Shown here: positions 1-7,053 of the stretch, one piece after another | Layout: every line of letters begins with the position of its first letter | Position numbering within the stretch: the stretch's first letter is position 1 | NCBI RefSeq assembly: GCF_020885975.1 | Contig: NZ_AP025183.1 | Location: 1,674,001 to 1,738,000 of the forward strand | Source: Flavobacterium ammonificans | Lineage (GTDB): Bacteria > Bacteroidota > Bacteroidia > Flavobacteriales > Flavobacteriaceae | Length of the DNA stretch: 64,000 nucleotides | Reading direction: 5' to 3' | Program-made: the position numbers and the translations under genes | The notes under the pieces: generated by a model | The model's input: the letters and a program-made list of their open reading frames with translations, nothing else | What the model was told of the DNA's origin: nothing | The model's database searches: none

Positions 1-1101
1 GAACAAGAATACAACACCTTTTTATTGAACGAATTAGTTGCTGCTCAATTAAAATCCGGTGAACAAGAACAATTAGAAGCTGATTTTGAAAAGCTGAATA
101 ATGTAGAAACCATTAAAGAAGCGGTAGATAAATCGCTGGCTCTAGCCAATGAAGAGCAAATAGGAGCCTTGTCTACTTTGAAAGAGATTAAAATTGCCTT
201 GCAAAAAATTGCCTCTTTTGCGCCAGAATATGCTTTGCTGTTAGAACGTATCAGTAGTTTAGCTATTGAATTAGACGATATTTCAGATGAATTGACCAAT
301 TGTTCCGAAAAACTAATTAATGATCCAATTCAATTGGACTTGATTAGTGAGAAACTACAATTGCTATTCAATCTGCAAAAGAAACATCAAGTCACCACTG
401 TAGACGAATTATTGGAGATACAAAAGACTTTAGAAACGACTCTTTTTGAACTAGGAAATCTAGAAAGTGACATTGCTTCTTTAACCCAAACAATTCAAGA
501 AAAAACGATTCAATTGGATACTTTAGCTTTGGCTATTCATCAAAAAAGAACCAAAGCCGTTCCGGTTTTATCAGACAAATTGATTACCATTTTAGCTACT
601 TTGGGAATGCCAAACGTTCGTTTTAATATTGAAATTAAAGCTACTGAAACCTATTTCCAAAACGGTAAAGACGAAATTCAGTTATTGTTTTCGGCGAATA
701 AAGGAACTGATTTTGGTTTGCTTAAAAAGGTAGCTTCAGGAGGCGAGATGTCACGTATTATGTTGGCTGTTAAGGCGATTTTGGCGCAGTATTCCAAATT
801 ACCTACATTAATTTTTGACGAAATAGATACCGGAGTTTCTGGAGAAATCGCCATTAGAATGGGTGAGATTATGAAAGAAATGAGTCAGACGATGCAAATT
901 TTTGCCATTACGCATTTGCCACAAATTGCGGCTAAAGGAAATGCACATTTCAAAGTGTTTAAATCGACAATTGGAGACGCTACACTATCGGAATTGAAGT
1001 TATTAAATGAGGATGAAAGAGTTTTAGAAATTGCCCAAATGTTATCCGGTGCAGTTGTTTCTGATTCGGCTCTAAATCACGCCAAATCCTTGTTGAACTA
1101 A
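1..1101 (+). CDS. recN: DNA repair protein RecN, C-terminal part (5' end outside window)
   Basis: These are the last 366 residues of RecN, an SMC-like ATPase that works on double-strand break ends during recombinational repair in the cytoplasm. RecN is usually about 550 residues, so the first third, with the Walker A lobe, lies outside the window; the frame is open from base 1. The visible part is a long helical, coiled-coil-like stretch followed by the ABC signature SGGEMSR (nt 736-756), a Walker B segment LIFDEIDTGVSGEIA (about nt 810-855) and the H-loop region ITHLPQIAA. fabV downstream has its own promoter, so the two are probably not co-transcribed. Identification is secure; nothing is unusual. 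Confidence 0.97.
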   Translation, partial: EQEYNTFLLNELVAAQLKSGEQEQLEADFEKLNNVETIKEAVDKSLALANEEQIGALSTLKEIKIALQKIASFAPEYALLLERISSLAIELDDISDELTNCSEKLINDPIQLDLISEKLQLLFNLQKKHQVTTVDELLEIQKTLETTLFELGNLESDIASLTQTIQEKTIQLDTLALAIHQKRTKAVPVLSDKLITILATLGMPNVRFNIEIKATETYFQNGKDEIQLLFSANKGTDFGLLKKVASGGEMSRIMLAVKAILAQYSKLPTLIFDEIDTGVSGEIAIRMGEIMKEMSQTMQIFAITHLPQIAAKGNAHFKVFKSTIGDATLSELKLLNEDERVLEIAQMLSGAVVSDSALNHAKSLLN

Positions 1102-1119
1102 AGATTTGGTTTATATTTG
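1090..1119 (+). promoter_or_regulatory. Candidate Bacteroidota promoter for fabV
   Basis: TATATTTG at 1112-1119 fits the Bacteroidota -7 element TAnnTTTG, with a TTG at 1090-1092 placed 19 bases upstream as the -33 element. It begins inside the last codons of recN and leaves a leader of about 35 bases before the fabV ATG. Confidence 0.65.
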
Positions 1120-1157
1120 CACACTACTAAACAAGAATATTAATTAGAATTAAAGAT

Positions 1158-2348
1158 ATGATTATAGAACCTAGAATGAGAGGATTTATTTGCTTGACAG
1201 CGCACCCAGCTGGATGCGAGCAAAATGTAAAAAATCAAATTGCTTACGTACAATCTAAAGGCGCTATTGATGGTCCAAGACGCGTATTGGTTATTGGTGC
1301 TTCTACAGGATTTGGATTAGCATCAAGAATTACAAGTGCGTTTGGTTCTAATGCAGCAACATTAGGTGTTTTCTTTGAAAAAGCACCTTCAGAAGGGAAA
1401 ACAGCTTCACCAGGTTGGTACAATTCTGCTGCTTTTGAAAAAGAAGCAACCAAAGCAGGTTTGTATGCTAAAAGTATCAATGGAGATGCTTTTTCTAACG
1501 AAGTAAAACAACAAGCGATTGATGTAATCAAAGCGGATATGGGTCAGATAGATTTAGTGATCTATAGTTTGGCTTCGCCAGTCCGTATGCACCCATCAAC
1601 AGGAGTATTGCACCGTTCTAGTTTGAAACCAATCGGAGGGACGTTTACGAACAAAACGGTTGATTTCCATACCGGAAATGTAACACAAGTTTCTATCGAA
1701 CCAGCGGTTCAAGAAGATATCGATAACACGGTTGTGGTTATGGGTGGTGAAGATTGGGCGATGTGGATGGACGCTTTGAAAGGGGCTAATGTTTTGGCGG
1801 AAGGCGCTACAACAGTTGCCTATTCGTATATTGGACCTGAAGTTACTGAAGCGGTTTACAGAAAAGGAACTATTGGTCGTGCCAAAGATCATTTGGAGGC
1901 AACTGCTTTTGAAATTACAAAAGACTTAGCTTCTTTGAATGGTAAAGCGTATGTTTCTGTTAACAAAGCGTTGGTTACCCAAGCGAGTTCAGCTATTCCA
2001 GTGATTCCATTGTATATTTCATTATTATACAAAATCATGAAAGCCGAAGGCATTCACGAAGGGTGTATCGAACAAATCCAACGTTTGTACCAACAACGTT
2101 TGTACTCAGGACAAGCCGTTCCAACAGACGATCAAGGAAGAATTCGTATTGACGATTGGGAAATGCGTGAAGATGTTCAAGCTCGTGTAGCTGCATTGTG
2201 GAAAGAATCTACTACAGAATCGTTACCAGAAATTGGTGATTTAGCTGGATACAAACAAGATTTCTTGAACTTATTTGGTTTTGGTTTTGAAGGAGTAGAT
2301 TATCTTGCTGATGCTAACGAGATGGTACAAGTACCAAGTATTTCGTAA
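1158..2348 (+). CDS. fabV: FabV-type NADH-dependent trans-2-enoyl-CoA/ACP reductase
   Basis: The protein (396 residues, the normal length of the family) reduces the trans-2 double bond of enoyl-ACP or enoyl-CoA with NADH, the last step of each fatty acid elongation cycle. It opens with the family hallmark MRGFICLTAHPAGCE, followed by a Rossmann segment VLVIGASTGFGLASR (about residues 44-58). The catalytic Tyr-x8-Lys of FabV/TER enzymes is seen as YRKGTIGRAK (about residues 235-244), in place of the Tyr-x6-Lys of FabI. Relatives from Flavobacterium have been studied as trans-2-enoyl-CoA reductases, so CoA substrates are as likely as ACP ones. It is monocistronic: its own promoter lies upstream and a strong terminator follows. 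ATG 1158 is the only sensible start. Confidence 0.96.
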   Translation: MIIEPRMRGFICLTAHPAGCEQNVKNQIAYVQSKGAIDGPRRVLVIGASTGFGLASRITSAFGSNAATLGVFFEKAPSEGKTASPGWYNSAAFEKEATKAGLYAKSINGDAFSNEVKQQAIDVIKADMGQIDLVIYSLASPVRMHPSTGVLHRSSLKPIGGTFTNKTVDFHTGNVTQVSIEPAVQEDIDNTVVVMGGEDWAMWMDALKGANVLAEGATTVAYSYIGPEVTEAVYRKGTIGRAKDHLEATAFEITKDLASLNGKAYVSVNKALVTQASSAIPVIPLYISLLYKIMKAEGIHEGCIEQIQRLYQQRLYSGQAVPTDDQGRIRIDDWEMREDVQARVAALWKESTTESLPEIGDLAGYKQDFLNLFGFGFEGVDYLADANEMVQVPSIS

Positions 2349-2370
2349 TTTATAGTTACATAATTATATA

Positions 2371-2397
2371 AATGCACCCGATTGGGGTGCATTTTTT
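2371..2397 (+). terminator. Rho-independent terminator of fabV
   Basis: AATGCACC pairs with GGTGCATT (2371-2378 with 2386-2393) around a short loop and is followed by a T-run. It lies 22 bases after the fabV stop codon. Confidence 0.85.
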
Positions 2398-2534
2398 ATT
2401 GTTGCCTTCGAGTTCAGTTTATATTGTTGCCTTCGAGTGTTTATTAATTGTTGCCTTCGAGAACCTCAGGCAACAATAACACGTTGACTGAGCTGAGGCA
2501 CTCGATGGTGGCTGAGGCTCTCGAAGCCACCATC
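2394..2534. repeat. Hairpin repeat cluster on the 3' side of the GIY-YIG gene
   Basis: Two left half-copies of TTGTTGCCTTCGAG (near 2399-2412 and 2425-2437) precede two complete hairpins. Hairpin one (2447-2477) has a perfect 10-bp stem ATTGTTGCCT/AGGCAACAAT around the 11-base loop TCGAGAACCTC. Hairpin two (2504-2534) has a different perfect 10-bp stem, GATGGTGGCT/AGCCACCATC, around GAGGCTCTCGA, which is the reverse complement of the first loop with one change. The second hairpin ends at 2534, immediately next to the stop codon of the minus-strand GIY-YIG gene (2535-2537). Confidence 0.85.
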
Positions 2535-2828
2535 TTACTTCCCTAAATCTCTGTACGCTTTTGCTAATTCGGGTAATGAATCCATTTTACCTTCAATTAG
2601 AGCCTCTTTCTTTTTTCTACTCCAACCTTGTACTTGTTTTTCACGATAAAAAGCAGTGTCTATTCTTGGGTATTCTTCATAATAAACTAAAGTAACAGGT
2701 AAATTCTTTTTAGTATGATTTGCACCTTCACCATTTTGATGTTGTTTCAATCTGCGTTCTAAATCTATTGTACTTCCAGTATAATAACTTCCGTTAGCAC
2801 AAAGTAAAATGTACATATATCCTTTCAT
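2535..2828 (-). CDS. GIY-YIG nuclease domain protein (UPF0213-like)
   Basis: This 97-residue protein is a stand-alone GIY-YIG nuclease domain of the small UPF0213/YhbQ-like type. The visible motif parts are YMYILLCANGSYYTGST (residues 4-20, the GIY...YIG strands), the catalytic Arg region DLERRLKQH, and the metal-binding Glu in FYREKQVQGW followed by the basic helix SRKKKEALI. No DNA-binding domain is attached, so its target cannot be read from the protein. The gene is bracketed by hairpin repeats: one abuts its stop codon and another starts 16 bases upstream of its ATG. That suggests it travels with, or acts on, these repeats, which is inference only. The known general role of these small proteins is poorly defined (structure-selective or DNA-repair nuclease activity). 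Confidence 0.88.
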   Translation of the reverse strand: MKGYMYILLCANGSYYTGSTIDLERRLKQHQNGEGANHTKKNLPVTLVYYEEYPRIDTAFYREKQVQGWSRKKKEALIEGKMDSLPELAKAYRDLGK

Positions 2829-2844
2829 AACTTAGATATTAATA

Positions 2845-3178
2845 GCGTTGCCTTCGAGAACCTCAGGTAACAACGTTAACATAATAATTGTTGTCTTGTA
2901 GTTCGTTTATATTGTTGCCTTCGAGTATTTCTTACTTGTTGCCTTCGAGAACCTCAGGCAACAATAACTTGCTCTCGATGATGGCTGAGCTCTCGAAGCC
3001 ATCATCTGCTTTTCTAATATATTTATATTGTTGCCTTCGAGTATTTCTTACTTGTTGCCTTCGAGAACCTCAGGCAACAATAACTTGCTCTCGATGATGG
3101 CTGAGGCTCTCGATGATGGCTGAGGCTCTCGAAGCCATCATCAACTCTCGAGGGTAGCTGAGGCTCTCGAAGCTACTC
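2845..3178. repeat. Hairpin repeat cluster between the GIY-YIG and type IIG genes
   Basis: This 340-base gene-free stretch is almost wholly repeat. It holds an imperfect hairpin (2845-2876); TTGTTGCCT/AGGCAACAA hairpins at 2936-2964 and 3052-3080; GATGATGGCT/AGCCATCATC hairpins at 2977-3006 and 3112-3142 (the latter with an extra left arm at 3093-3102); and a shorter (G)GGTAGCT/AGCTACTCC hairpin at 3152-3178. All share the loop GAGG(C/T)TCTCGA or its reverse complement, except that the 2977 copy has lost one G. The block 2936-3006 is repeated as 3052-3142, so it grew by segmental duplication. The last right arm contains the stop codon (3173-3175) of the next minus-strand gene. Confidence 0.85.
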
Positions 3179-5692
3179 CTTCAAAAACCCATACTCATAC
3201 ACTTTCGGTTTAATGTCATCCGCGAGGATGGCGAGTTGTGAACGCAAGTTGCCGATTAATTCCATATACGTAGCATCATCGCTTTTGGAATTCATTCTGC
3301 CTTTTTCGTTTCTACCTTGGAAGTACTCGCGGATGTCGTACAAACTTGCGTTGGCGTTGTAAACGTCATTGCGAGTTTGCGAAGCCATCTTGTGGTAATA
3401 TTTCCACAATTCACGACCAGCATTGAAAACGGCGGTGGCTTCTGGTGAGAAAACCAACGCTTTGTCATTCCGAACTTGTTTATTCTTGTCATGCTGAACT
3501 TGTTTCAGCATCTCTGGGGAACCTGAAACAAGTTCAGGTTGACAAGCGTTACTAAATAAATCATTTGTAACTGCTACCCCTTTGGGGGTTGGGGGGCTCT
3601 TCATAAAATCTGTCATAAAGTTGCTGGCAAACTTGTCTTGGGCATTGACTTCATACTCCGTAAACGGAATCCAGTGGTTGGTGCCGAATTGACTTTGGAT
3701 ATTATTATTAAATAAAGTATAGGTTAAACAATTAGATTGAAATTCAGTATCACTAAGCCAGCCATCATCTGGGTATAAAAATTGGTCTCTGTCGTTAAGC
3801 CAAGTTGCTTGTAAACATTTTCGTACTGTAAAATACGTACTTGCAATAATTAAATTGTATTCATTTATTAAAAACTGTCCTGCAGCTTTATTATAAATCA
3901 TATCAGGATGATTTATTTGAATTATATTTTGTTGTTGGAAATCATTACCCATAAATGGAAATTTTCCAATTATTCTATTCGAAGTTTTACTTGCTCTATA
4001 TGGCTTTATCCATTCATTGATGAAATTACTATTATCATAAGCTATGATTTTTTTTTGTAAAATGTATTGACCATCTTTATTATAAACATCAGCTTCAACT
4101 TCTTTGAAAGAATTTCTGTAATCAGTATTCCATATCATAAATCCAATCGGAAATTTCCCTTTCACATTATCAAAAGTATCTGCAGGGACAATAAAAACAG
4201 TTTCAATTTTTGCTTTAAAATTAAGTCTGAAATCTGAAAAGTGTTTTCCTTGTAGTATTTTTAAAGTTGAGAACTCAGCAAGTATACATCCTGGAATTTC
4301 TTTATTAATTCTAATTAGAAATTGAGCAAAAAGTTCTCTATTACCTTGACCTAAAATTGATGCATATTTTTTATTTACATAAGATTGTTCTACACCAGCT
4401 TTTCCATCTTTATTAAAGTTTCTATCTGGTGCCTCCGCGTACGGAGGATTGATATACACCACTAACTTCTTGCGTTTTTCTTCGTCGTTAATAATGTCTT
4501 GTAGGCTTTGGGGTAGTTTGCTAAAATCGTCGTTTAAAAAATCAAACTGAAATACGTTTTTTTTGATCAGGTTGGCACCACCATCAATACGTTCGTGCAT
4601 TACGCTAATGTCGGCTTGGTCAAGTGTGCTAGCATAGATGTGGTATTTGTTGGTTAAACCCACCAATAAATTACCAGTTCCTGCGGCGCAATCCCAAATA
4701 TAATAGTCGTCTTGCCAGTTTTGTCCCAAATAATCGGTGAGGTATTTTTGGGATAATTCTACCCATTTTCTTGGGGTAAAAAACGCCCCTTTTCGTTCGC
4801 GAATGTCTTGCGGCACCAACAAATCACGTCGCTCAATAATGTAATCTTGAAACTCTTTTAAAGGCGGTCGTTTGTAGCGTTTCCAAAACTGCAAATAGGC
4901 TTCTTTGTTTTTTAGGTTAATGGTGGCGTCAAACATTTGTTTGATGTTTTCCTTGGCAATTTTATAGCCTTGGTTTTGAAACACCACAAACAAATTATCG
5001 CGAATGCTCGAATCATCTTCCAGTGCCTGCGTGTCTTTGTCGTCTACAAATAAGTCGGCAAGGTAAAAATCACTGTCCATAATATTCGCCTGTTTCAAGT
5101 CGTCCCAGTTGACATCGATAATGGGTTTCACCACTTCGAGCCATCTCAAATAAATAGGAATAAAATTGTTTTTATCAATCTTTAATTTGTTGGCAGTTGT
5201 AGCTTTGGCAACATTATTTTTAATGAAGGTTTGTAGTTCTTTTTCGTCCTTTTCGTAGTCGTACACATAGGTGTTTTTGTTAAGAATGGACTCAATTCGC
5301 TCTTTAATCAACAGGAATTCTTTGGTTTCGTGATTGCTTGGCGTTACGTTCCAATTGAAATCGTTCATATAAAAAATATCCGAAATATTAATGTAGGGCA
5401 CAAAGGCAATTTTCTTAAAATCGAACGCGCCTAAAAACGCCGGTGGCATCGTTTTGTCAAAGGTTCGCGCTTTCCCAATGGTCAAAATCAATTGGACAAA
5501 CATAGTAGGAATATCGAAGTTGCCCGTTTTGGCTTCTGCCCAAAGCAAAGGAGTTCTGCCAAATATATTGTCTTGTTTTGGAAAGACGGTAAAGTCAATA
5601 TTACCTAGAATTTCTGTAGTATCAAAAGCGGCAAACCAGTCGGCGCCTACTTTGTTCTTTAACTCTTCTTCACGAATGTTTTTGTATTTCAT
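3173..5692 (-). CDS. Single-chain restriction-modification enzyme, type IIG-like (PD-(D/E)xK nuclease + N6-adenine methyltransferase)
   Basis: The protein has 839 residues. The N-terminal part looks like a PD-(D/E)xK nuclease: Asp33 in NIDFTVF, then Glu53 and Lys55 in LLWAEAKTG, followed by a helix VQLILTIGKAR. The central part is an N6-adenine methyltransferase: SAM-binding motif I in WDCAAGTGNLLVGL (about residues 334-347) and catalytic motif IV NPPYAEAPD (about 414-422). The remainder should hold target recognition. It would cut and methylate DNA at the same site in one chain; no separate R, M or S gene is adjacent. Residues about 698-775 contain peptides typical of dispersed repeats (SPPTPKG, QPELVSGS, LKQVQHDK, ASQTRNDV), so this part has been invaded by repeats without breaking the frame. 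The TAG stop lies inside a hairpin repeat. Nuclease activity is inferred; the methyltransferase call is firm. Confidence 0.85.
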   Translation of the reverse strand: MKYKNIREEELKNKVGADWFAAFDTTEILGNIDFTVFPKQDNIFGRTPLLWAEAKTGNFDIPTMFVQLILTIGKARTFDKTMPPAFLGAFDFKKIAFVPYINISDIFYMNDFNWNVTPSNHETKEFLLIKERIESILNKNTYVYDYEKDEKELQTFIKNNVAKATTANKLKIDKNNFIPIYLRWLEVVKPIIDVNWDDLKQANIMDSDFYLADLFVDDKDTQALEDDSSIRDNLFVVFQNQGYKIAKENIKQMFDATINLKNKEAYLQFWKRYKRPPLKEFQDYIIERRDLLVPQDIRERKGAFFTPRKWVELSQKYLTDYLGQNWQDDYYIWDCAAGTGNLLVGLTNKYHIYASTLDQADISVMHERIDGGANLIKKNVFQFDFLNDDFSKLPQSLQDIINDEEKRKKLVVYINPPYAEAPDRNFNKDGKAGVEQSYVNKKYASILGQGNRELFAQFLIRINKEIPGCILAEFSTLKILQGKHFSDFRLNFKAKIETVFIVPADTFDNVKGKFPIGFMIWNTDYRNSFKEVEADVYNKDGQYILQKKIIAYDNSNFINEWIKPYRASKTSNRIIGKFPFMGNDFQQQNIIQINHPDMIYNKAAGQFLINEYNLIIASTYFTVRKCLQATWLNDRDQFLYPDDGWLSDTEFQSNCLTYTLFNNNIQSQFGTNHWIPFTEYEVNAQDKFASNFMTDFMKSPPTPKGVAVTNDLFSNACQPELVSGSPEMLKQVQHDKNKQVRNDKALVFSPEATAVFNAGRELWKYYHKMASQTRNDVYNANASLYDIREYFQGRNEKGRMNSKSDDATYMELIGNLRSQLAILADDIKPKVYEYGFLKE
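3366..3390. repeat. Dispersed repeat inside a coding region (GCGAGTTTGCGAAGC type)
   Basis: GTCATTGCGAGTTTGCGAAG resembles a dispersed element I recall from many Bacteroidota genomes. Read on the minus strand it encodes ASQTRNDV within the type IIG protein. This is recognised from memory; copy number in this genome cannot be seen here. Confidence 0.5.
3488..3543. repeat. Double-hairpin dispersed repeat inside the type IIG gene
   Basis: Two 6-bp stems, GCTGAA-CTTGT-TTCAGC (3493-3509) and CCTGAA-ACAAG-TTCAGG (3522-3538), have complementary loops, giving an imperfect inverted pair bounded by GTCA and TGAC. Minus-strand translation gives QPELVSGSPEMLKQVQHDK, a peptide signature commonly seen where this element lies in open frames. 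Confidence 0.75.
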
Positions 5693-5747
5693 TTTGGGGG
5701 CGTTATTGTACTAAAAGGTGGGGTCTTTTAGAGATTTGGTTATTTGT

Positions 5748-6224
5748 TTATTGCGTTATTAGGTTATTGGTTGTCTGTTGTCTGTTGTCGGTTTGTTGAA
5801 AAGGTGTTTTATCAGCGGGCAAATCGAGTTCAGATAAAATGCGTTTTAGTTCTTCAAGCGAATCGTCAGCTATGAGTTCGACTTGAATTTTGAGTTTTGT
5901 GGTTTCGGAAAAAACAATGTAATCATTCGCAACGCTTTTGATTTCAATGATATTTTGAAGTTCAATATCTTTATGAAATGCCCAAAAGCTATATTTTCTG
6001 AGAGTACCGTTTTTAATAACTATATAGTGCGTGATGATTTCAAAAAGAGCATTAATTAAATACAGTATTCCTATGACAAAAAAACCAGATTTAATCCAGT
6101 TGATATGTTCGTTTGAGACTATTCGGTAAAGTCCAACTGCAACATATATAGTGCTAAATATTAGATTGTACACTATTCTTTTTTTCTGGAATTTGATTTT
6201 TATTATTGGGGGCGATTGGTTCAA
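5748..6224 (-). CDS. Membrane protein with PH-like domain, paralogue of the next gene
   Basis: Not assigned to a named family. The 158-residue protein starts with a basic segment (KIKFQKKRIVYN), has two membrane helices (about residues 18-35 and 43-68) and then a beta-rich cytoplasmic domain ending in a helix (SLEELKRILSEL), an arrangement like small bacterial PH-domain membrane proteins. It is a diverged duplicate of the gene at 6237-6650: both share the basic start, the TM hairpin and the ending LPADKTPF. After that shared end this copy carries about 17 extra Gln/Asn/Thr-rich residues encoded by a short tandem repeat (GTCTGTT units near 5770-5795), so the original stop has been lost. The genes are 12 bp apart and likely co-transcribed. 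Confidence 0.7.
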   Translation of the reverse strand: MNQSPPIIKIKFQKKRIVYNLIFSTIYVAVGLYRIVSNEHINWIKSGFFVIGILYLINALFEIITHYIVIKNGTLRKYSFWAFHKDIELQNIIEIKSVANDYIVFSETTKLKIQVELIADDSLEELKRILSELDLPADKTPFQQTDNRQQTTNNLITQ

Positions 6225-6236
6225 CTTGCAAATGGA

Positions 6237-6650
6237 TTAGTTATAAAAAGGTGTTTTGTCAGCAGGTAAATCAAGCTCTTTTAATAAGCTATGTAGGTGT
6301 AGGAGGGAGCTGGTGTCAATTAAATCGGTATCGATTTTAAATACTGTTTTATCTGTTTTAAGATAATAGGTGCCTTGTATCTCTTTTATAGCATAGACTT
6401 CTTTTAAATTGATTTTTCTGTGAAAATGAAAAAGGCCGCTTCGTTGTAGCGTCCCATCTTTAATGATGATGTACTGGTATTTCATTTCGTAGAGAAATTT
6501 GGCTAAATAGGATATTCCTAGACCTAAAACGATATATTTTGTCCAACGAATTTTTTCTAATGCTAGAATACTGTCCAAAGCTATGCCTGTCCAAAATAAT
6601 CCTAATAGTAAATTATAAATGAATCTTTTTTTCTTGAATTTCAGTTTCAT
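6237..6650 (-). CDS. Membrane protein with PH-like domain (paralogue of preceding copy)
   Basis: This 137-residue protein of unknown function has the same plan as its 3' neighbour: basic N-terminus KLKFKKKRFIYN, a TM hairpin (about residues 13-55) and a beta-rich C-terminal domain with the motif YIIIKDGTLQRSG and the ending LPADKTPFYN. It probably represents the unextended form of the family, because it stops two residues after LPADKTPF. Tandem position and sequence similarity show a local duplication. Nothing in the sequence points to a substrate or partner; proximity to the restriction-modification gene may be incidental. Confidence 0.7.
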   Translation of the reverse strand: MKLKFKKKRFIYNLLLGLFWTGIALDSILALEKIRWTKYIVLGLGISYLAKFLYEMKYQYIIIKDGTLQRSGLFHFHRKINLKEVYAIKEIQGTYYLKTDKTVFKIDTDLIDTSSLLHLHSLLKELDLPADKTPFYN

Positions 6651-6752
6651 AAATGGGATAGTTTTGGTTACACATTCATAGATTGCTAGTAAAAATTCGC
6701 TTTTAGAATTGATGTGCTTAGTATAGTTCTAGCAACATATTCTCTCAGCAGT

Positions 6753-7013
6753 TTATTTTGTTTGTTTTAATGCTATTTTCTTGTGGTTGATAAATAATCT
6801 ACAACTCACCCTAGTGAATCCAGATAAATTAGCTTTTATGTTCAGAGTATTTCCATTTGCATCGACAAGACTTCCAGTCAGATTGGGTGGTGTCATAAAA
6901 TTTATTTGTTCGTCTTGCAATTCATTGTTTACATACAGTCGTTCGCCATGAAACCAGCTGTTTGTTATTTTTATTTCATTTCCTTCGTAATTGGCGATCC
7001 ATTCACTTTTCAT
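6753..7013 (-). CDS. Small hypothetical protein, all-beta
   Basis: This 86-residue soluble protein belongs to no family I can name. It has no signal peptide or membrane helix. It reads as alternating strands with Trp/Tyr/Asn-Gly turns (WIANYEGNEIKITNSWF, LYVNNELQDE, GSLVDANGNTLNIKANL, CRLFINHKKIAL), suggesting a small beta-sandwich or barrel; the layout loosely recalls FAIM-like domains, but I would not assert that. It lies about 100 bases upstream of the paralogous membrane pair on the same strand and just downstream of the transposase gene. Base composition resembles the neighbours. The frame is intact with ATG start and TAA stop, so it is likely a real gene. Confidence 0.6.
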   Translation of the reverse strand: MKSEWIANYEGNEIKITNSWFHGERLYVNNELQDEQINFMTPPNLTGSLVDANGNTLNIKANLSGFTRVSCRLFINHKKIALKQTK

Positions 7014-7053
7014 ATTGTTTTGGTTTTTGGGTTCGTTTTATTAATTTCTCTAT

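Noticed and set aside
2888..3097. Plus-strand open frame of 69 residues
   Set aside because: It is made entirely of hairpin repeat sequence and encodes two near-identical low-quality segments; not a gene.
2394..3178. Possible CRISPR array from repeated TTGTTGCCTTCGAG units
   Set aside because: Units are palindromic, of unequal spacing, without unique spacers of constant length, and no cas genes are near.
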